A stretch of DNA of 64,000 nucleotides, from NCBI GenBank assembly GCA_015350385.1, contig WNKI01000003.1, positions 1,211,730 through 1,275,729 of the forward strand, in the 5' to 3' direction. The notes under the pieces were generated by a model that was not told the DNA's origin, searched no databases, and was given only the letters and a program-made list of their open reading frames with translations. Within the stretch, counting starts at the first letter, position 1, and each line of letters starts with the position of its first letter. This stretch comes from Aculops lycopersici. Taxonomy: Eukaryota; Arthropoda; Arachnida; Trombidiformes; Eriophyidae. Below are positions 53,375 to 64,000 of this stretch, piece by piece. The position numbers and the translations under genes are program-made.

Positions 53375-55294
53375 TTAGATCAAACTGCCGCCGCAAATAC
53401 CATCTTGCATTGAGCTAAAGGTATTGGTTAAGATCAAGAGGCCGCAGTAGAAGTGGAGCTTCAGGTAGTTGGGGTAGGTGAGCCGAATGCCGAACGTCTC
53501 GAGGGATAGCGAGGCCATTGGTTGCTCGTGTTCGCGCAGTTCCTTTCTCATGAGCCAAATCAGGTGAGTGTTGTAGATGTGTAAATTTTCCAAATTTCCC
53601 TCGGGATTAACGACGAGCTCTACCTCAACTGCGTGGACCATTAGACTTTGCATTAGTTTGTGCAATTTGATCGAGTAGGCGTGTATTGCAGTCATCGGAA
53701 TTAGCGCCACGGCGCCCATAACCATAAAACTCACAGAGTATATAAGCGAGAACATTCTACCTGATTCGTCGAGATATTGGTTGTGTAATCTGACCAAAAT
53801 TGGAGTAACTGGATACAATTCAATGGCAAGGATGGCCAACCAACCGAGCACCACTTTGATTGGCCTAAATTGACGAACAAAGATTTTAAACTGGAGGTAG
53901 GCGTGTAAAAATCTCAAATTCATCTCCTCGATCATCCGCTTGTGTTTGGTTTTCAAGTTCCTCTTTTTACCCTGACTGTTCCTCCTCTCATTTGAATACT
54001 CTCTCAAGATTGAAAGATAATTAATCTTGTTGATCAATATGGTTGTTCTAATTAATTTACACAGTTCACCCGAGTAGTAGATTTGATCGCGGGGAACGAG
54101 ATACATGTTGACCAACTGAGGACCAACGGAGATGGTCAATACCCAACAAAGCCAAAAGAACTCGAACAGTCCCAGGTAATCCATTCGGGATTCTAATTCC
54201 AACGGACGATTCTTGAAGAAGTTTGTCCTTTCCAACATGGATACAAAGATCACTAGACAGACGATATCAAAAATTACATATAAGTTTAGGCAAGTGGCAT
54301 ACATTTTTGAACTTCTCTTGAGCCAAATCAAGTTTTTGTTAAATGGGTTTAAATAGCCGCGGCACGCAATTTGCCTTAGATTTTCTAAAAGTTTTTTAGA
54401 CGATCGATATGTCACTTTGCCAATAAATCTTGGCCTCTCAGATATGATTGATAAATCGTATGGCAACGGAATGGGTGCTGAATCTTCAAGGGTAGTCAAA
54501 TCGTTGGGTGGCCTTTCTGAGAGTCCGTGTTCCGATAGTCTCGCCCCGCCACTAAGTAGTTTGTTTCTCTCCAACTCTTCCGCGGAGGCTTTAAATAAAT
54601 TTACCTGACTACAAATGGAGCTAATGAAGATTTCCACTTCCGCGAGCACCAAGTCGTCGACATAATCCAATTGCTCACGATTCCGGTCGAGCAACGAGCG
54701 CATTATTGACAGATCGTAGGGTTTTCTTAGGCGAAAGTAGAGGTGCACCTGCATGAATGTAACCAGTGTGGTTGTGCAAAGGAGTAGCGTTATACTCTCG
54801 GAGATCATGAACAAATTAATAAATGGTGCTCCGAGAGTTTTCAAAATGTCTCGAAAATGATCGATATCATTAGCTAGAGAGTGTAATTTTTCGTACACTT
54901 GCTCCGCGTACTTCGTGGCTTCAGTTGAGTTCAAATGCTTATTCAGAATTATTAATTGTGAGCTGTACTCGTTGATACTAAAATCGTATTGATACTGGAA
55001 GAAACAATTAATTAAACATCTAATCAAGACCACAAAGTAAGCTGCACGAAACAAGTAGTTGGACCACCAGCTAAGTTTACTTTTTGTTTTAAAATAAGAG
55101 TCGCGCTTAATGCTGCTCTCATTCCACAAGTTGCCAGAGTAGTCCAGTTCCGCAAAGTGGCCAACTATTTGAACCAACCACCTGGACAGCCGGTCAACGA
55201 TTGAGGTTTGCTCTGGCCACTCCGATACCCTCAGACTAGAGGCGCGCCTAAACTCTTCCACAAATTCCCAATTGAACTCTTGATTAAAATTCAT
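53375..55294 (-). CDS. gustatory-receptor-like seven-span chemoreceptor
   Basis: 639 residues from the ATG at 55294 (the frame extends four codons further only to a TTG). Seven hydrophobic spans can be placed at about 80-100, 157-187, 331-353, 373-400, 481-502, 513-541 and 612-628. There is a long soluble loop of about 140 residues between spans 2 and 3. The C-terminal stretch TFGIRLTYPNYLKLHFYCGLLIL resembles the arthropod gustatory receptor end motif (Phe, then Thr-Tyr, then a last helix), though the family is too divergent for a firm call. Such receptors are ligand-gated cation channels in sensory neurons. Single exon. It lies beside a broken paralogue and between two copies of a duplicated block, which suggests an actively turning-over receptor cluster. 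Longer than most insect GRs (about 400), mainly through the loop and the N-terminus. Confidence 0.65.
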   Translation of the reverse strand: MNFNQEFNWEFVEEFRRASSLRVSEWPEQTSIVDRLSRWLVQIVGHFAELDYSGNLWNESSIKRDSYFKTKSKLSWWSNYLFRAAYFVVLIRCLINCFFQYQYDFSINEYSSQLIILNKHLNSTEATKYAEQVYEKLHSLANDIDHFRDILKTLGAPFINLFMISESITLLLCTTTLVTFMQVHLYFRLRKPYDLSIMRSLLDRNREQLDYVDDLVLAEVEIFISSICSQVNLFKASAEELERNKLLSGGARLSEHGLSERPPNDLTTLEDSAPIPLPYDLSIISERPRFIGKVTYRSSKKLLENLRQIACRGYLNPFNKNLIWLKRSSKMYATCLNLYVIFDIVCLVIFVSMLERTNFFKNRPLELESRMDYLGLFEFFWLCWVLTISVGPQLVNMYLVPRDQIYYSGELCKLIRTTILINKINYLSILREYSNERRNSQGKKRNLKTKHKRMIEEMNLRFLHAYLQFKIFVRQFRPIKVVLGWLAILAIELYPVTPILVRLHNQYLDESGRMFSLIYSVSFMVMGAVALIPMTAIHAYSIKLHKLMQSLMVHAVEVELVVNPEGNLENLHIYNTHLIWLMRKELREHEQPMASLSLETFGIRLTYPNYLKLHFYCGLLILTNTFSSMQDGICGGSLI

Positions 55295-55689
55295 TTTTTC
55301 TTCCAAATGTTTTGTTTTTTTTTAAATTCTGCTTTCACAATATATTCTGGGTCAACTTTCGACATTCAATCACTCTCCGAAGATTGAAATTGAGAGTTGA
55401 ATTAGGAGTTGGGGTTGAGAGCAGGATTAATCTTAGGTGTATATTGTTACGTGACTAACAAAGTTTAAACTGCACCACAACCACCTCACAGCCTCATTTT
55501 GCTGCTCTGTCGTCAATTGTTCTCTAATAAAGCACGCAAATTGGAGTCTGGAAATTTTGTCACGAACACAATAGTTTCGCACCAGTAACTTCCGAAGACT
55601 TGCTCTCGTGAGCAACGCAATGGAATTCAATTAGTCTGAGAACTCAATAAATAAAATCGGACAACAATTCAGAGAAATACTAGAGACAA
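55295..55689. other. spacer between receptor gene and receptor pseudogene
   Basis: AT-rich upstream region of the intact receptor, probably holding its promoter, followed by sequence downstream of the pseudogene. Nothing else recognised. Confidence 0.4.
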
Positions 55690-56464
55690 TATTAGGTGTT
55701 GCTAGGGCAGAAAATTGAACACTTTGGCCGAGTTTTCCATTGAACTGAAGATTGTTGTTAGTATCAAGATTCCGCGGTAGAAATGGAGTCTTGGCACATT
55801 CGGATACGTAAGCGGGACACCGAAGCATGAGATTGTATTCACGGCCATAGATTGCTCCACTTGGTTAAGTTCCTTTCGCAACAACCAAACTAAATGGCCG
55901 TTGTACACTTGACTTCCGGCTAATAGATTGCATTTAACTGCATGTGTAATTTTACAGAGTTTCTATGGATTCCAAGCATTCGCATAACAATCGAGTCGCT
56001 CAAGACAATGAAGGCAATTGTATAGCTGATTTCTCACTTTGATACACTAGATTGCAATCGAGTCGGCACAAAATGGGAGACAACATGCACAGTTCGATAC
56101 CAAGTAAAGCTAAAAAGTTGAACACTCGCTTAATGGCTTTAAATTGGCGAACAAAGATTTTATAATGCATGAAGGTGTACAAAAACCTAACATTCATCTC
56201 ACGTTGAACATTAGCTGGCAACCTACTGGAATTGTTATTCGATTCGACTATCTCCAAGTTCATTATTAGAAGCTTATTATTAGTTGAAATGGTTGACCGA
56301 ATCACTTGTCTCAACTCCAACAGGTAGTTGGCCTGATCGTGAGAAGTGGCAAACAAATCAACCAACTGAGGTCCGCAACTTATGCCAGAGTATAAGCAAA
56401 TCATATAAAACTCAATCAAGGCCACCAAATCCATTCTTGTTTCAATGTTTAGAGGCAAATTCAA
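55690..56464 (-). pseudogene. 5'-truncated, frameshifted chemoreceptor paralogue
   Basis: Aligns with the C-terminal 40 percent of the intact receptor. Matching landmarks are ETRMDLVALIEFY (to ESRMDYLGLFEFF), CGPQLVDLF, MNVRFLYTFMHYKIFVRQFK (to MNLRFLHAYLQFKIFVRQFR) and GVPLTYPNVPRLHFYRGILIL. A frame change occurs near 56030, a stop in the new frame near 55926, and a further change before 55908. The coding match stops abruptly at 56464, where the right-hand duplicated region begins, so the N-terminal 60 percent is missing. Confidence 0.8.
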
Positions 56465-56590
56465 TCAGAGGCATGAATTCGTGTGAAATTTATGCTGCGG
56501 CTAGCCTCAAAGCGATGATTTAAGTAGTCATCATAGCTCACGTTGATCCTTACGATAATGATGAAACACTCAAGAAAACTGTAACGAGCA

Positions 56591-57271
56591 TTTTGAAACA
56601 ACAACATCATTACCCTTCCACTAACTAACTACCGAGATAAATGAGAATGAATGATTGAGGAAAAGGGATGCTCTTTTGCATCCGAAGTGGTGCTCACGTA
56701 AATGGCGCCATTACAAAAGTATTATCTCTCTGGATCTGTACTGTCGTGTGTCTCTCTCGTTCTCTGTAACTTGGACAAGTGTACATTGAGCAAGCCGACG
56801 GCTTCATTGGTTGGATTGAGAGCGTCTTTGCTTGTTACTATGTCCATATCGCGCGTCAAACTTCAAAGATCGCCGCAAGCGCAACCACCACCACTGCTAC
56901 CTGCGAAGTGAACGAAGATTCTGAGGTCTCCTTCTTCATCTAGGAGTCGACTTCTTTCACTTTTATCTCACCAAACCGCCGAGAAAGACAGATGACTCCT
57001 ATCATCGTCGTCGTCGTTGTCTTCGTCGTTGTTGTCCATCTAAAGCACGGTAAAGAGGAGGTTGTTAACCTGCACTGCGGTCTACCTGAGAGCGAGCGAG
57101 AAATCCAACAAGTGGCGGTGCGAGCCGGTGAGCGACACACACACAAACACACACACACACACTAACAAGCCGGCGGCGACGATGACGGCTGTAGACTGCA
57201 GTGGCCAAGAAGCGAGAGTTTAGTGTCACAAGCGGTGCAGCTCGGCTGGCTGTGCGTTGATATGTGTGTGA
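56591..57271. repeat. duplicated block, right copy
   Basis: Direct repeat of 51306-51986. Its left neighbour (56473-56580) is a diverged match to 50838-50945, and about 350 bases present between those parts in the left copy are absent here. The 69-residue frame is intact at 56702-56911 and (CA)n recurs near 57135-57164. Confidence 0.95.
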
Positions 57272-60200
57272 GAGAGAGAGATGGAGACTTGAAATTAAAG
57301 TGAGTTAGTGAAGAGTGAGAGTAACCAGAAAGATTGACGAATCAACTGGTGGTTGCAAGTTCCATTCGGTCGCCAGGTAAAATGGCCAGCAACCAGGTAA
57401 CGCTTCTCTCAGAGCTGCGCGAGTAAACTTAGTGTTCATTTAGTAGCGATATTTTGTTAGGTGTTGGTAGCCTGTTGCCTAGCAGGTTGTAGAAACTCTG
57501 TTCAACTCAACTCAATTCTCTAACTCGATTGCGAGTGGTGCGTTGAAATTGAGCGGCCAAAAATGAAAACACTCATGGGATGGAATGTAGAAGCTCATGC
57601 TAGATGATAGCTTGCAGTTTGAGATGTCCACAAGAACGAGAAGAAATAGAGACGACAACTTTTGTCAGAGCAACAAGTCAACAGGTAGGAGTCGAAACGG
57701 TAGAGGTAGGTTAAGTAGAATAATTCTCTTATTAAAGTCTCTGGCTGGAATCAACTGGTGGCCAGGTGAAGGTAGTGGGGCTAGTGAGCAGCCAAGTCGC
57801 TTGCGGTTTCCGTTGTTGCTGTCTGTTTACTTAATAATAACAAACTAACCGGCCAACCGAGCTAACCAACTGGCAACCACTTGTTAGAGTAGCCGGGGGT
57901 TTAATATTAGAAAATGACGCGCCTGTTTACACAACACCAATTCAGGTAACTGACATCGAGTCAGTTACTTGCAGTTGGATATCGAATCTTTTCTAAGCCT
58001 TTCCCTTTCTCTCTTTCTCATTAAAACAAACTTAGACGCCATTTTATACACTGTATCACACTCCACGTGTTAGTTGCTAGCCGCTCTGCTCTTTGTATCG
58101 TCTAGTCTGGTCGTATGATCGCTGTAGTTGTAATTGTAGTCGTAGTCTTGGCGACACTCAATTGAAACTCGTTCAGTCGTCGTTTAATTTTGGATCCAAT
58201 TCAGCCGACTAAGAAGACAAATTAAAAGTTAGTTGCGCAATCTAAAAAGTGTCTAGGAATTAAGTGGTTTAAATTAAACGCCGGCCACAATTCATCTGTC
58301 AACCAAAGCGTACTCATCAATTAACAATAAATTGATCATGACTTAGATAGTGGTGGCTGTGGTGGCAACAGGTAGTCGCCAACATTGGCCACGTTGCTTT
58401 TGCTGCTCTCATTGAAACTGCCGCCCACGAGATGATTGCAGATCCTCATTGTATATATTTCAACGTCAGTTTCGATCTAAACCCAAGCTTCAACTTCAGC
58501 GCCATCTTTGCCACCGTGGAGCTGACAGGTTGGTATTAACCTTGAAGTTTAAACTTGCCACGGTTTTTTTCTGGATTTCCAAGCAGATAAAAGAAAGAAA
58601 AAGTCGGACGCTAGTCGAGAGCCGAACTTTCGTGATGAATTGACAGTTTCTCTGTCTTTCACTGGAGCAAAGAGATGCAAGAGCTTCCCATTACCATTAT
58701 CCTTCGCTAAGATTCAGTGGTGTTACCAACTCCACAGGTGGCACTATTCACATGGCATCTCTCTGTCTCTTTACTGCGAGCACAAAGATCGATTGTCAAC
58801 AACAAACATTTGAATGGAGACCTCGACTTCTTTTCTCCATTGAAACCAATTGTCTCACCTGTAACCACCTGTAGGATTACAACAAAGACCCCGGTGGCGG
58901 AGTCTTGCTCAACGCAACGGGACTCACCGAGAAAAGATGCTCGCAGGTGAGAGAGAAGTATAGCGAGAGAGAGAGAGACAGAGAGTTGAGTGTTTGTTTT
59001 GCTAAGCTCATCGAGCGTCAACTTAATTACAGGCTTTGAATTTCTTCCTATCGCCCACTTTTTTCTTTTTTTCCTTTCCTCGATTTTCTTACTACCTCCA
59101 AAACAAAAATTCTTTCCAGTGCAACATCAAAGTCAAGTGGTTGAGACTCTCGGAAAACTCTTTGTGGCAGTGGCCTTTCTTCTCGAGGGTCGGACGTTCT
59201 TTTCGAATTTCAACTCATTACCAGGGTTGCCTCATTCGCCTAGCGGCCGCCGGGTATGAGAAGTTTGTCGAACACTTTTGTTTTGCAACAACCTGATTTT
59301 AATTCTGCCAGGCTCCCCTCGCAAGAAGCCTCTTTTTGTCAAGCTCATTAAGAGAGGTTTGGGTTCAAGGTGCGAGAATCACTTGGCGCCGCCGGCAACT
59401 ATTTTTTCCAAGTGCCTTCTTTAGACTGACACCGAAGAACGAACCTTGCCCTTTCCTGGCTTTGAAGGTTTAGCGCCAGCCGAAAGTGTCAACATTTCAA
59501 AAAAGTTAGCTTAGCTGTAATTTCTCTAAAAAGAGCAACCAGTTAAAAAGAGAGCGAGAAAATAGAATTGCAGGCGCAATTTTATTTCATCTCAAGTTGT
59601 CAACTGATGCGGCGCACGGTTGAACCACTTGTTGCGGCTAATCAAGTTTGGTGGCCCCGAAGGCGATTCCACTCCTGCAGGTAGCTTTTCTCTCCTCCAT
59701 CTGGTCAGTGGTTTAGTTTGGCTCAACCTAAAGTTTAGTTGAGCTTAACAAAACTTGGTCCAGCTTCGGTGGTCAGTCTCCTTCACCTGTCTTCTCCCTC
59801 CCATCTGATGGCTGCATGTGTCGCATCAAGTTTATGTTTATTCTTTCTTCTCCCTTCAAATGTAAGTCGGCAAATGGAGACTAAGATGACGGCAACGATG
59901 TCGTCAGCGACGAGGAGCAAATTAAATCAGATGCTACAACAAGTGGCCGACGGCAAGCTTATTTATGTCCATCTCACTGTCGCTCGTAGATTTCGGCTCA
60001 CGTCAGCCGCACCGAGTCAATGACTGACCAGCAAGGCGCACCGCAATGGGTTGCCGACTTGCGGCTATCAAAAGTCGAGGCAAGTCTCCCTTTGTATCCC
60101 CTTTAGTGTTGTTGTCATTTTCATCGGCCATCGCAAAATGCAACTAAAACCGAGTTTGTTGCTACCCATTGCCACACATTGCAACAGCAGCAAGCACGAC

Positions 60201-62842
60201 AACGACAGCAACGCAAACAAAACAAACCCACCGGCAGTCGCAAATCCTCGCGCGCCCACGTCGGCGATCAAGGGATACAGTATCAACAAGTGGTTGCCGC
60301 CATTGCCGTTGTGCAATTCCTGCCGTTTGTGTTGCGTTGTGTAGTGAGGCATGTGCTTCATGATTTGGGCAGAGCAAACTGGTGAATCGGATCGATGTGA
60401 TAGATGAAATCTGTCTTACGCAGTCATAAGCTTGCTTAAATCTAGGGATGCAGCGACGAATGGTTAGTTTGGATCTAAACCGAGCACCAACAGTGGTGGT
60501 TACATTTAATCCTGGCGGCCGATAATCGGGTTTGTTACTGTGGCTTCGCGTAAGGCTGGCCAGCTGGCTATCCAAAGATTAGAAGAGGAAAAGAAGGGGA
60601 TCGAACGAGAGATGCAACGAATTAAATCAAAATTTGCAACTAAATGGCGATAAGAAACTAGATACTTTCTCTTTTTCCTCACCAAGTTTCTTCTTCTTCT
60701 GCTCCTTTTCCTCTTTGTAAGTTTTTTTTTGCAACATGATACCCACCTGCCTGCCAGTTTACCTCAGGTTGCGGGTTGCCTCGACCACCAAGTTGGCCGC
60801 ATGAAATCAGTCAAAACTCCAGAACTAAAGGCTCGAGTTTCTCGTTTACCTGTTCAATTCGGAGCTCGCAACTTCGAGATTCGCTCGAATTACTGGAATT
60901 TGTTTGCCTTAACTCTCAATGCTCAACAACCTGTTGCCTTTACCTGGAGCATTCACAGTCGGTCGCTTAGGAAACTCATCTAGTTTGCTCACATATTCGC
61001 AAGCCAATTTGTTGATTCCATTATATCGCCACCGCGACTAACCAGGTAGTCGGCGTATCTGTTCAATGCAAGCAAACATTGGAGGAAAGTATAACAACTT
61101 GTTGAGTTTTGCTGTTCAGCCGCCGGCACCAGCGTTGCGAGTGTCGAGTTGTATTTGTCTAGCCAAAATTGATTATATTTTTGTCGCCTCTCACTCTTTC
61201 TCTCGTCTCATGTTTACGTCATGACTTTCCTTTCCAAGCCAACACAGGTGTGTTGCCAACAGAACGTCATCGTCTTCGCTCAACAAACCAATCATCAACA
61301 AGTTGACTGCGGCCGATTGACCCAGAAAGTTTCGCCTCTTGAGGTGAGGGCAAATTTTCCGAGATTGACACTCGAGAAGCGAAAGCAAATAGACGAGAGC
61401 ACGATGTCGTCCATAGAATTTCGCTGAGTCGAAGGCCAATTTCTGTTTGGACGCGATAATTTTCTCCAGTAGCTAGCTAGTGGCGGTGAAAGAGATTGAT
61501 TTTAAAATTCACGACCAAATCGTTGAGCTTCTGCTTGAATCGTCGAGCATTAGATTGGAGATGGAAAGGAAAAAGATGAAATTTTAAATTTGCAGGCTCA
61601 ACAGGTGGCTGTGACTGTTGAGCTCGAGTTCCATTGAGCCACTTGTTCATTCAGTGAGCCGAGAGAGTGATGCAGTTCCGTCCGATTGTTCAGCTTGCCT
61701 GGCTGATTGAGTACACATGAGTTCATTAGTTTACTGGACTCGCCATAGAGAGGGACGAACCTCCGCGGAGATCTCAATAAATATCATTGAGCCGGGTGGC
61801 TCTGTGTGTCGTCTTTGCATTTAAATATTTCGTGATTTGCCAATCAGAAAGTTACATAATCTCCTTCACCGTCGTCAGTTTACAGCGACAGTGAACCAGC
61901 TCCAAACAAACAGGTAGTCTCGCCAAGCTCGCCACTCTCAAGATGGCAAGATGACCAAAAACTGGGAACACAAGCGCCACCTGGCAACTAATTCCCCTGG
62001 TCATATTTGCAAGGTGGTCATGGAAACTTTCGTTTATTCTTTGCTCTCCGTTTCACTTCCCGACTGATGACCAACATCTCACACTTTGTTTGCTTGAGCA
62101 CCAAGCTGCTTTTTAAGATAAAATGCAAGAGAGGAAGAGAGAGGAAACTTCCTCGTGCTTCTTGTTTCCATTTTAATCGATCTTTTGCTCGAGTTTTCCA
62201 CTCGAGCAAAGGTCTCGACAATATCTTCGTGTTTTGAGTGGGCAATAAATTAGGAAGTTAGTACCTATTTGTTGACCCTAAGTAAGCTGCACAAAACATC
62301 CTCAGTTTCAAGGTTGCGTAACATGAGGAGCTGACTTGGTGGTGGTGGTGTTTTACACATACCTGGCGTCTCGTCGAGACGAAGAATTTCATTGAACGGC
62401 CATGACTCCGGATAAAAGTCCTAACAAGAGTGCAATTTTGCAAGAGAAGCAGAGGAAGAAGAAGAAGAGGCCGTAGCAATGAGATGAGATGAGATGAGAC
62501 GAGATGCCATGCCAAGTGATACGCGCGCACTACATGTATGCCACTCTTCAACAGGTGGTCGTGCTTATGATCATGGTGATGGTCAGAGGTTAGCCACTTT
62601 CTCTCTAGCTCACGAATGTTGCAGTGTTGCGCCACAAAATCTTCTCTCCACTGCACTAGTTCGCGACTTGATAAACACCTGATACGGATCTTAAGAGTAA
62701 TGGGCGACTTGAAGGAAATGGACAAGAGACTTGAATAATTTAAGTTTTGCGAGTTTATTATTTGCTTATGTGTGCTGCTCCAGAAACCATCTAGAGAGAT
62801 TGAACTCTCGCTTCCAGGAGTTAAATTTTTCTTCTTCTGCTC
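57272..62842. other. about 5.6 kb without a recognised gene
   Basis: Non-coding by inspection. Notable contents are repeated CAACA(A/G)GTGG-type words (59625-59634 reverse, 59937-59946, 60284-60293, 61599-61608, 62549-62558), a (GA)n run near 58961-58984, and a GAGAT pentamer run at 62481-62506. Open frames are short, overlap each other on both strands and show no recognisable domain. Confidence 0.5.
62481..62506. repeat. (GAGAT)n pentamer run
   Basis: About five tandem GAGAT units, the last imperfect. Confidence 0.8.
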
Positions 62843-64000
62843 TCATACCTTCGTTAAAACTATCAACCAAAGAGCCAACATGTAGGCATTGATTGAGATC
62901 ATTTTCTCGTAGGACATGTAGATATTGAACACACTCGACGAGAATATCTCCTGCGCTTCGTGGTCGGTGAGAATCTGGCGGCGCCACATGGCAATGGGCC
63001 GCGAGTTTTGGATTTCGCCCGTGGGGCAACTGGCCAGCAGACGGACAAGGTCACGCATGATTCGTTCGATCTTCTTTGACTTGTAGGACATTGAACCCAG
63101 GTAAATGTTGAATAGAAGTACAATTGCTAGAGTTGTATAGAGGATTGGTAGGATTATTTTGGCATTCAAATTGTTCGCAATGACGTAGCAAACGATGAAG
63201 CTGGTGCCAACTAAGACGCTCACTTGCGAGAGTAGAAAGTTGGCGAGACGTTGGAATTTTATATGGCTCCTGCGGAATAATTCATAATTTAAATAGCAAA
63301 TTAGAGATAGTTCCAATAGAGTTGACTCGTATTGTTTTGACATTAGCCAGCTACTGTTGTTTTTTAATCTCTGTTGCTTTCTATCCAATGGAAGCTTTCG
63401 CTCAATTGAGCTTGCAATCAACAGGTGTTTGTGTCTCTCGTTTACCTGAATGCAATCGCAAATTTGTCGCTCCAATTGAATCAACCAAATTAGCTGGTGC
63501 GAATAGCCAACCACATAAACGGAGGTGTAATAAGTTGCCCAAATTGAGTATAAAGTGGTCAATGCTAGGATTTCAATTGAGTAGAGGATTCTTGCATAGC
63601 TAAGATAATATTTCGTTTCCACCAGAAACCAGAGGTACAAAAATGTGCTTAAATTACCTGCCGAGTTGACGTACCTTTTGTAAGCTTCAATTTCGTCATT
63701 GTTCTCCATTGGCGTCAGGGGAATCTGCAACAGGTTGTCCTCATCGAGCGATATTGCATCATGGCGCCAGAGTTGACATTTAATTTGATCGATTCTCCGC
63801 AAAGTTAACCCGCGAACCTCGTATAGGGCGAGACAAGAAAGACTAATTATTGAGAAGATTAGACTTATGGAGAATCCAGCACGAGTATAGAATAGGCTTA
63901 AATTAATTAAACACCAATGCCAGCAACTTGTTAGATTGAAGGGTTTAACTAAATTGAGTCTCACAATCAACGATAATAAAGTTGATATCGAGCAATCGCT
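62843..64000 (-). CDS. gustatory-receptor-like multi-pass protein, partial at the right edge
   Basis: An open frame from the window edge to a TGA at 62843, at least 385 residues, with the true start outside the window. Hydrophobic spans include INLSLFYTRAGFSISLIFSI, LSTFLYLWFLVE, ILYSIEILALTTLYSIW, FLLSQVSVLVGTSFIVCYVI, ILPILYTTLAIVLLFNIYLG and a final INAYMLALWLIVLTKV. The C-terminal layout (SSSVFNIYMSYEKMI then a last helix) mirrors the SLETFGIRLTYPNYL end of the receptor at 53375-55294, so the two probably belong to one GR-like family, though overall similarity is low. Same orientation as the other receptor genes in the cluster. Confidence 0.6.
   Translation of the reverse strand, partial: SDCSISTLLSLIVRLNLVKPFNLTSCWHWCLINLSLFYTRAGFSISLIFSIISLSCLALYEVRGLTLRRIDQIKCQLWRHDAISLDEDNLLQIPLTPMENNDEIEAYKRYVNSAGNLSTFLYLWFLVETKYYLSYARILYSIEILALTTLYSIWATYYTSVYVVGYSHQLIWLIQLERQICDCIQVNERHKHLLIASSIERKLPLDRKQQRLKNNSSWLMSKQYESTLLELSLICYLNYELFRRSHIKFQRLANFLLSQVSVLVGTSFIVCYVIANNLNAKIILPILYTTLAIVLLFNIYLGSMSYKSKKIERIMRDLVRLLASCPTGEIQNSRPIAMWRRQILTDHEAQEIFSSSVFNIYMSYEKMISINAYMLALWLIVLTKV

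Noticed and set aside
1..64000. Transposons, viral insertions or rRNA genes
   Set aside because: I saw no transposase, reverse transcriptase, capsid or rRNA-like sequence, and no terminal repeat pair with a target duplication.

Overview
The window looks like nuclear DNA of an animal, most likely an arthropod. It carries a full-length ABCC/MRP transporter, a SHANK scaffold, a paired-like homeobox gene, an endolysosomal CLC protein, a mitochondrial ribosomal protein, an animal-type glutamine synthetase and gustatory-receptor-like multi-pass proteins. Almost every gene is one uninterrupted reading frame, including the 4.7 kb ABCC gene and the 7 kb SHANK gene, while the DNA between genes is long and rich in simple repeats. 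Extreme intron loss plus a GR-like receptor cluster suggests an acariform mite, perhaps an eriophyoid; this is an inference and I cannot name a species.

Layout, left to right. ABCC transporter (+, 186-4868). About 6.7 kb of non-coding DNA that becomes GC-rich before SHANK (+, 11552-18589). A homeobox gene (+, 19482-20354). Convergent with it, a TMEM9-CLC fusion gene (-, 20701-23037). About 5 kb of GC-rich, purine-repeat DNA, then a C2H2 zinc-finger gene (+, 28207-30291). A small unknown gene (-, 31275-31559) divergent from MRPL19 (+, 31820-32791), which converges on glutamine synthetase (-, 33169-34278). A secreted repeat protein (-, 36711-39449). A Gln-rich acidic protein exon (+, 41569-42570) ending at a strong splice donor. 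About 10.7 kb without a recognised gene, then a chemoreceptor locus: a relic near 52.35 kb, an intact gene (-, 53375-55294), a broken paralogue (-, 55690-56464), and a gene running off the right edge (-, 62843-64000). Two near-identical blocks of about 680 bp lie 5285 bp apart on either side of the intact receptor and the pseudogene.

The most striking item is the gene at 20701-23037. One open frame joins a complete TMEM9-type module (signal peptide, eight-cysteine lumenal domain, one membrane span) to the membrane domain of a CLC-3/4/5-type 2Cl-/H+ exchanger. TMEM9 and TMEM9B have recently been described as partner subunits of CLC-3, -4 and -5, so this looks like a natural fusion of a transporter with its accessory subunit. 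The two cytosolic CBS domains expected at the C-terminus are absent. A second unexplained signal is a decamer, CAACA(A/G)GTGG, that recurs on both strands through the non-coding DNA far more often than chance predicts.
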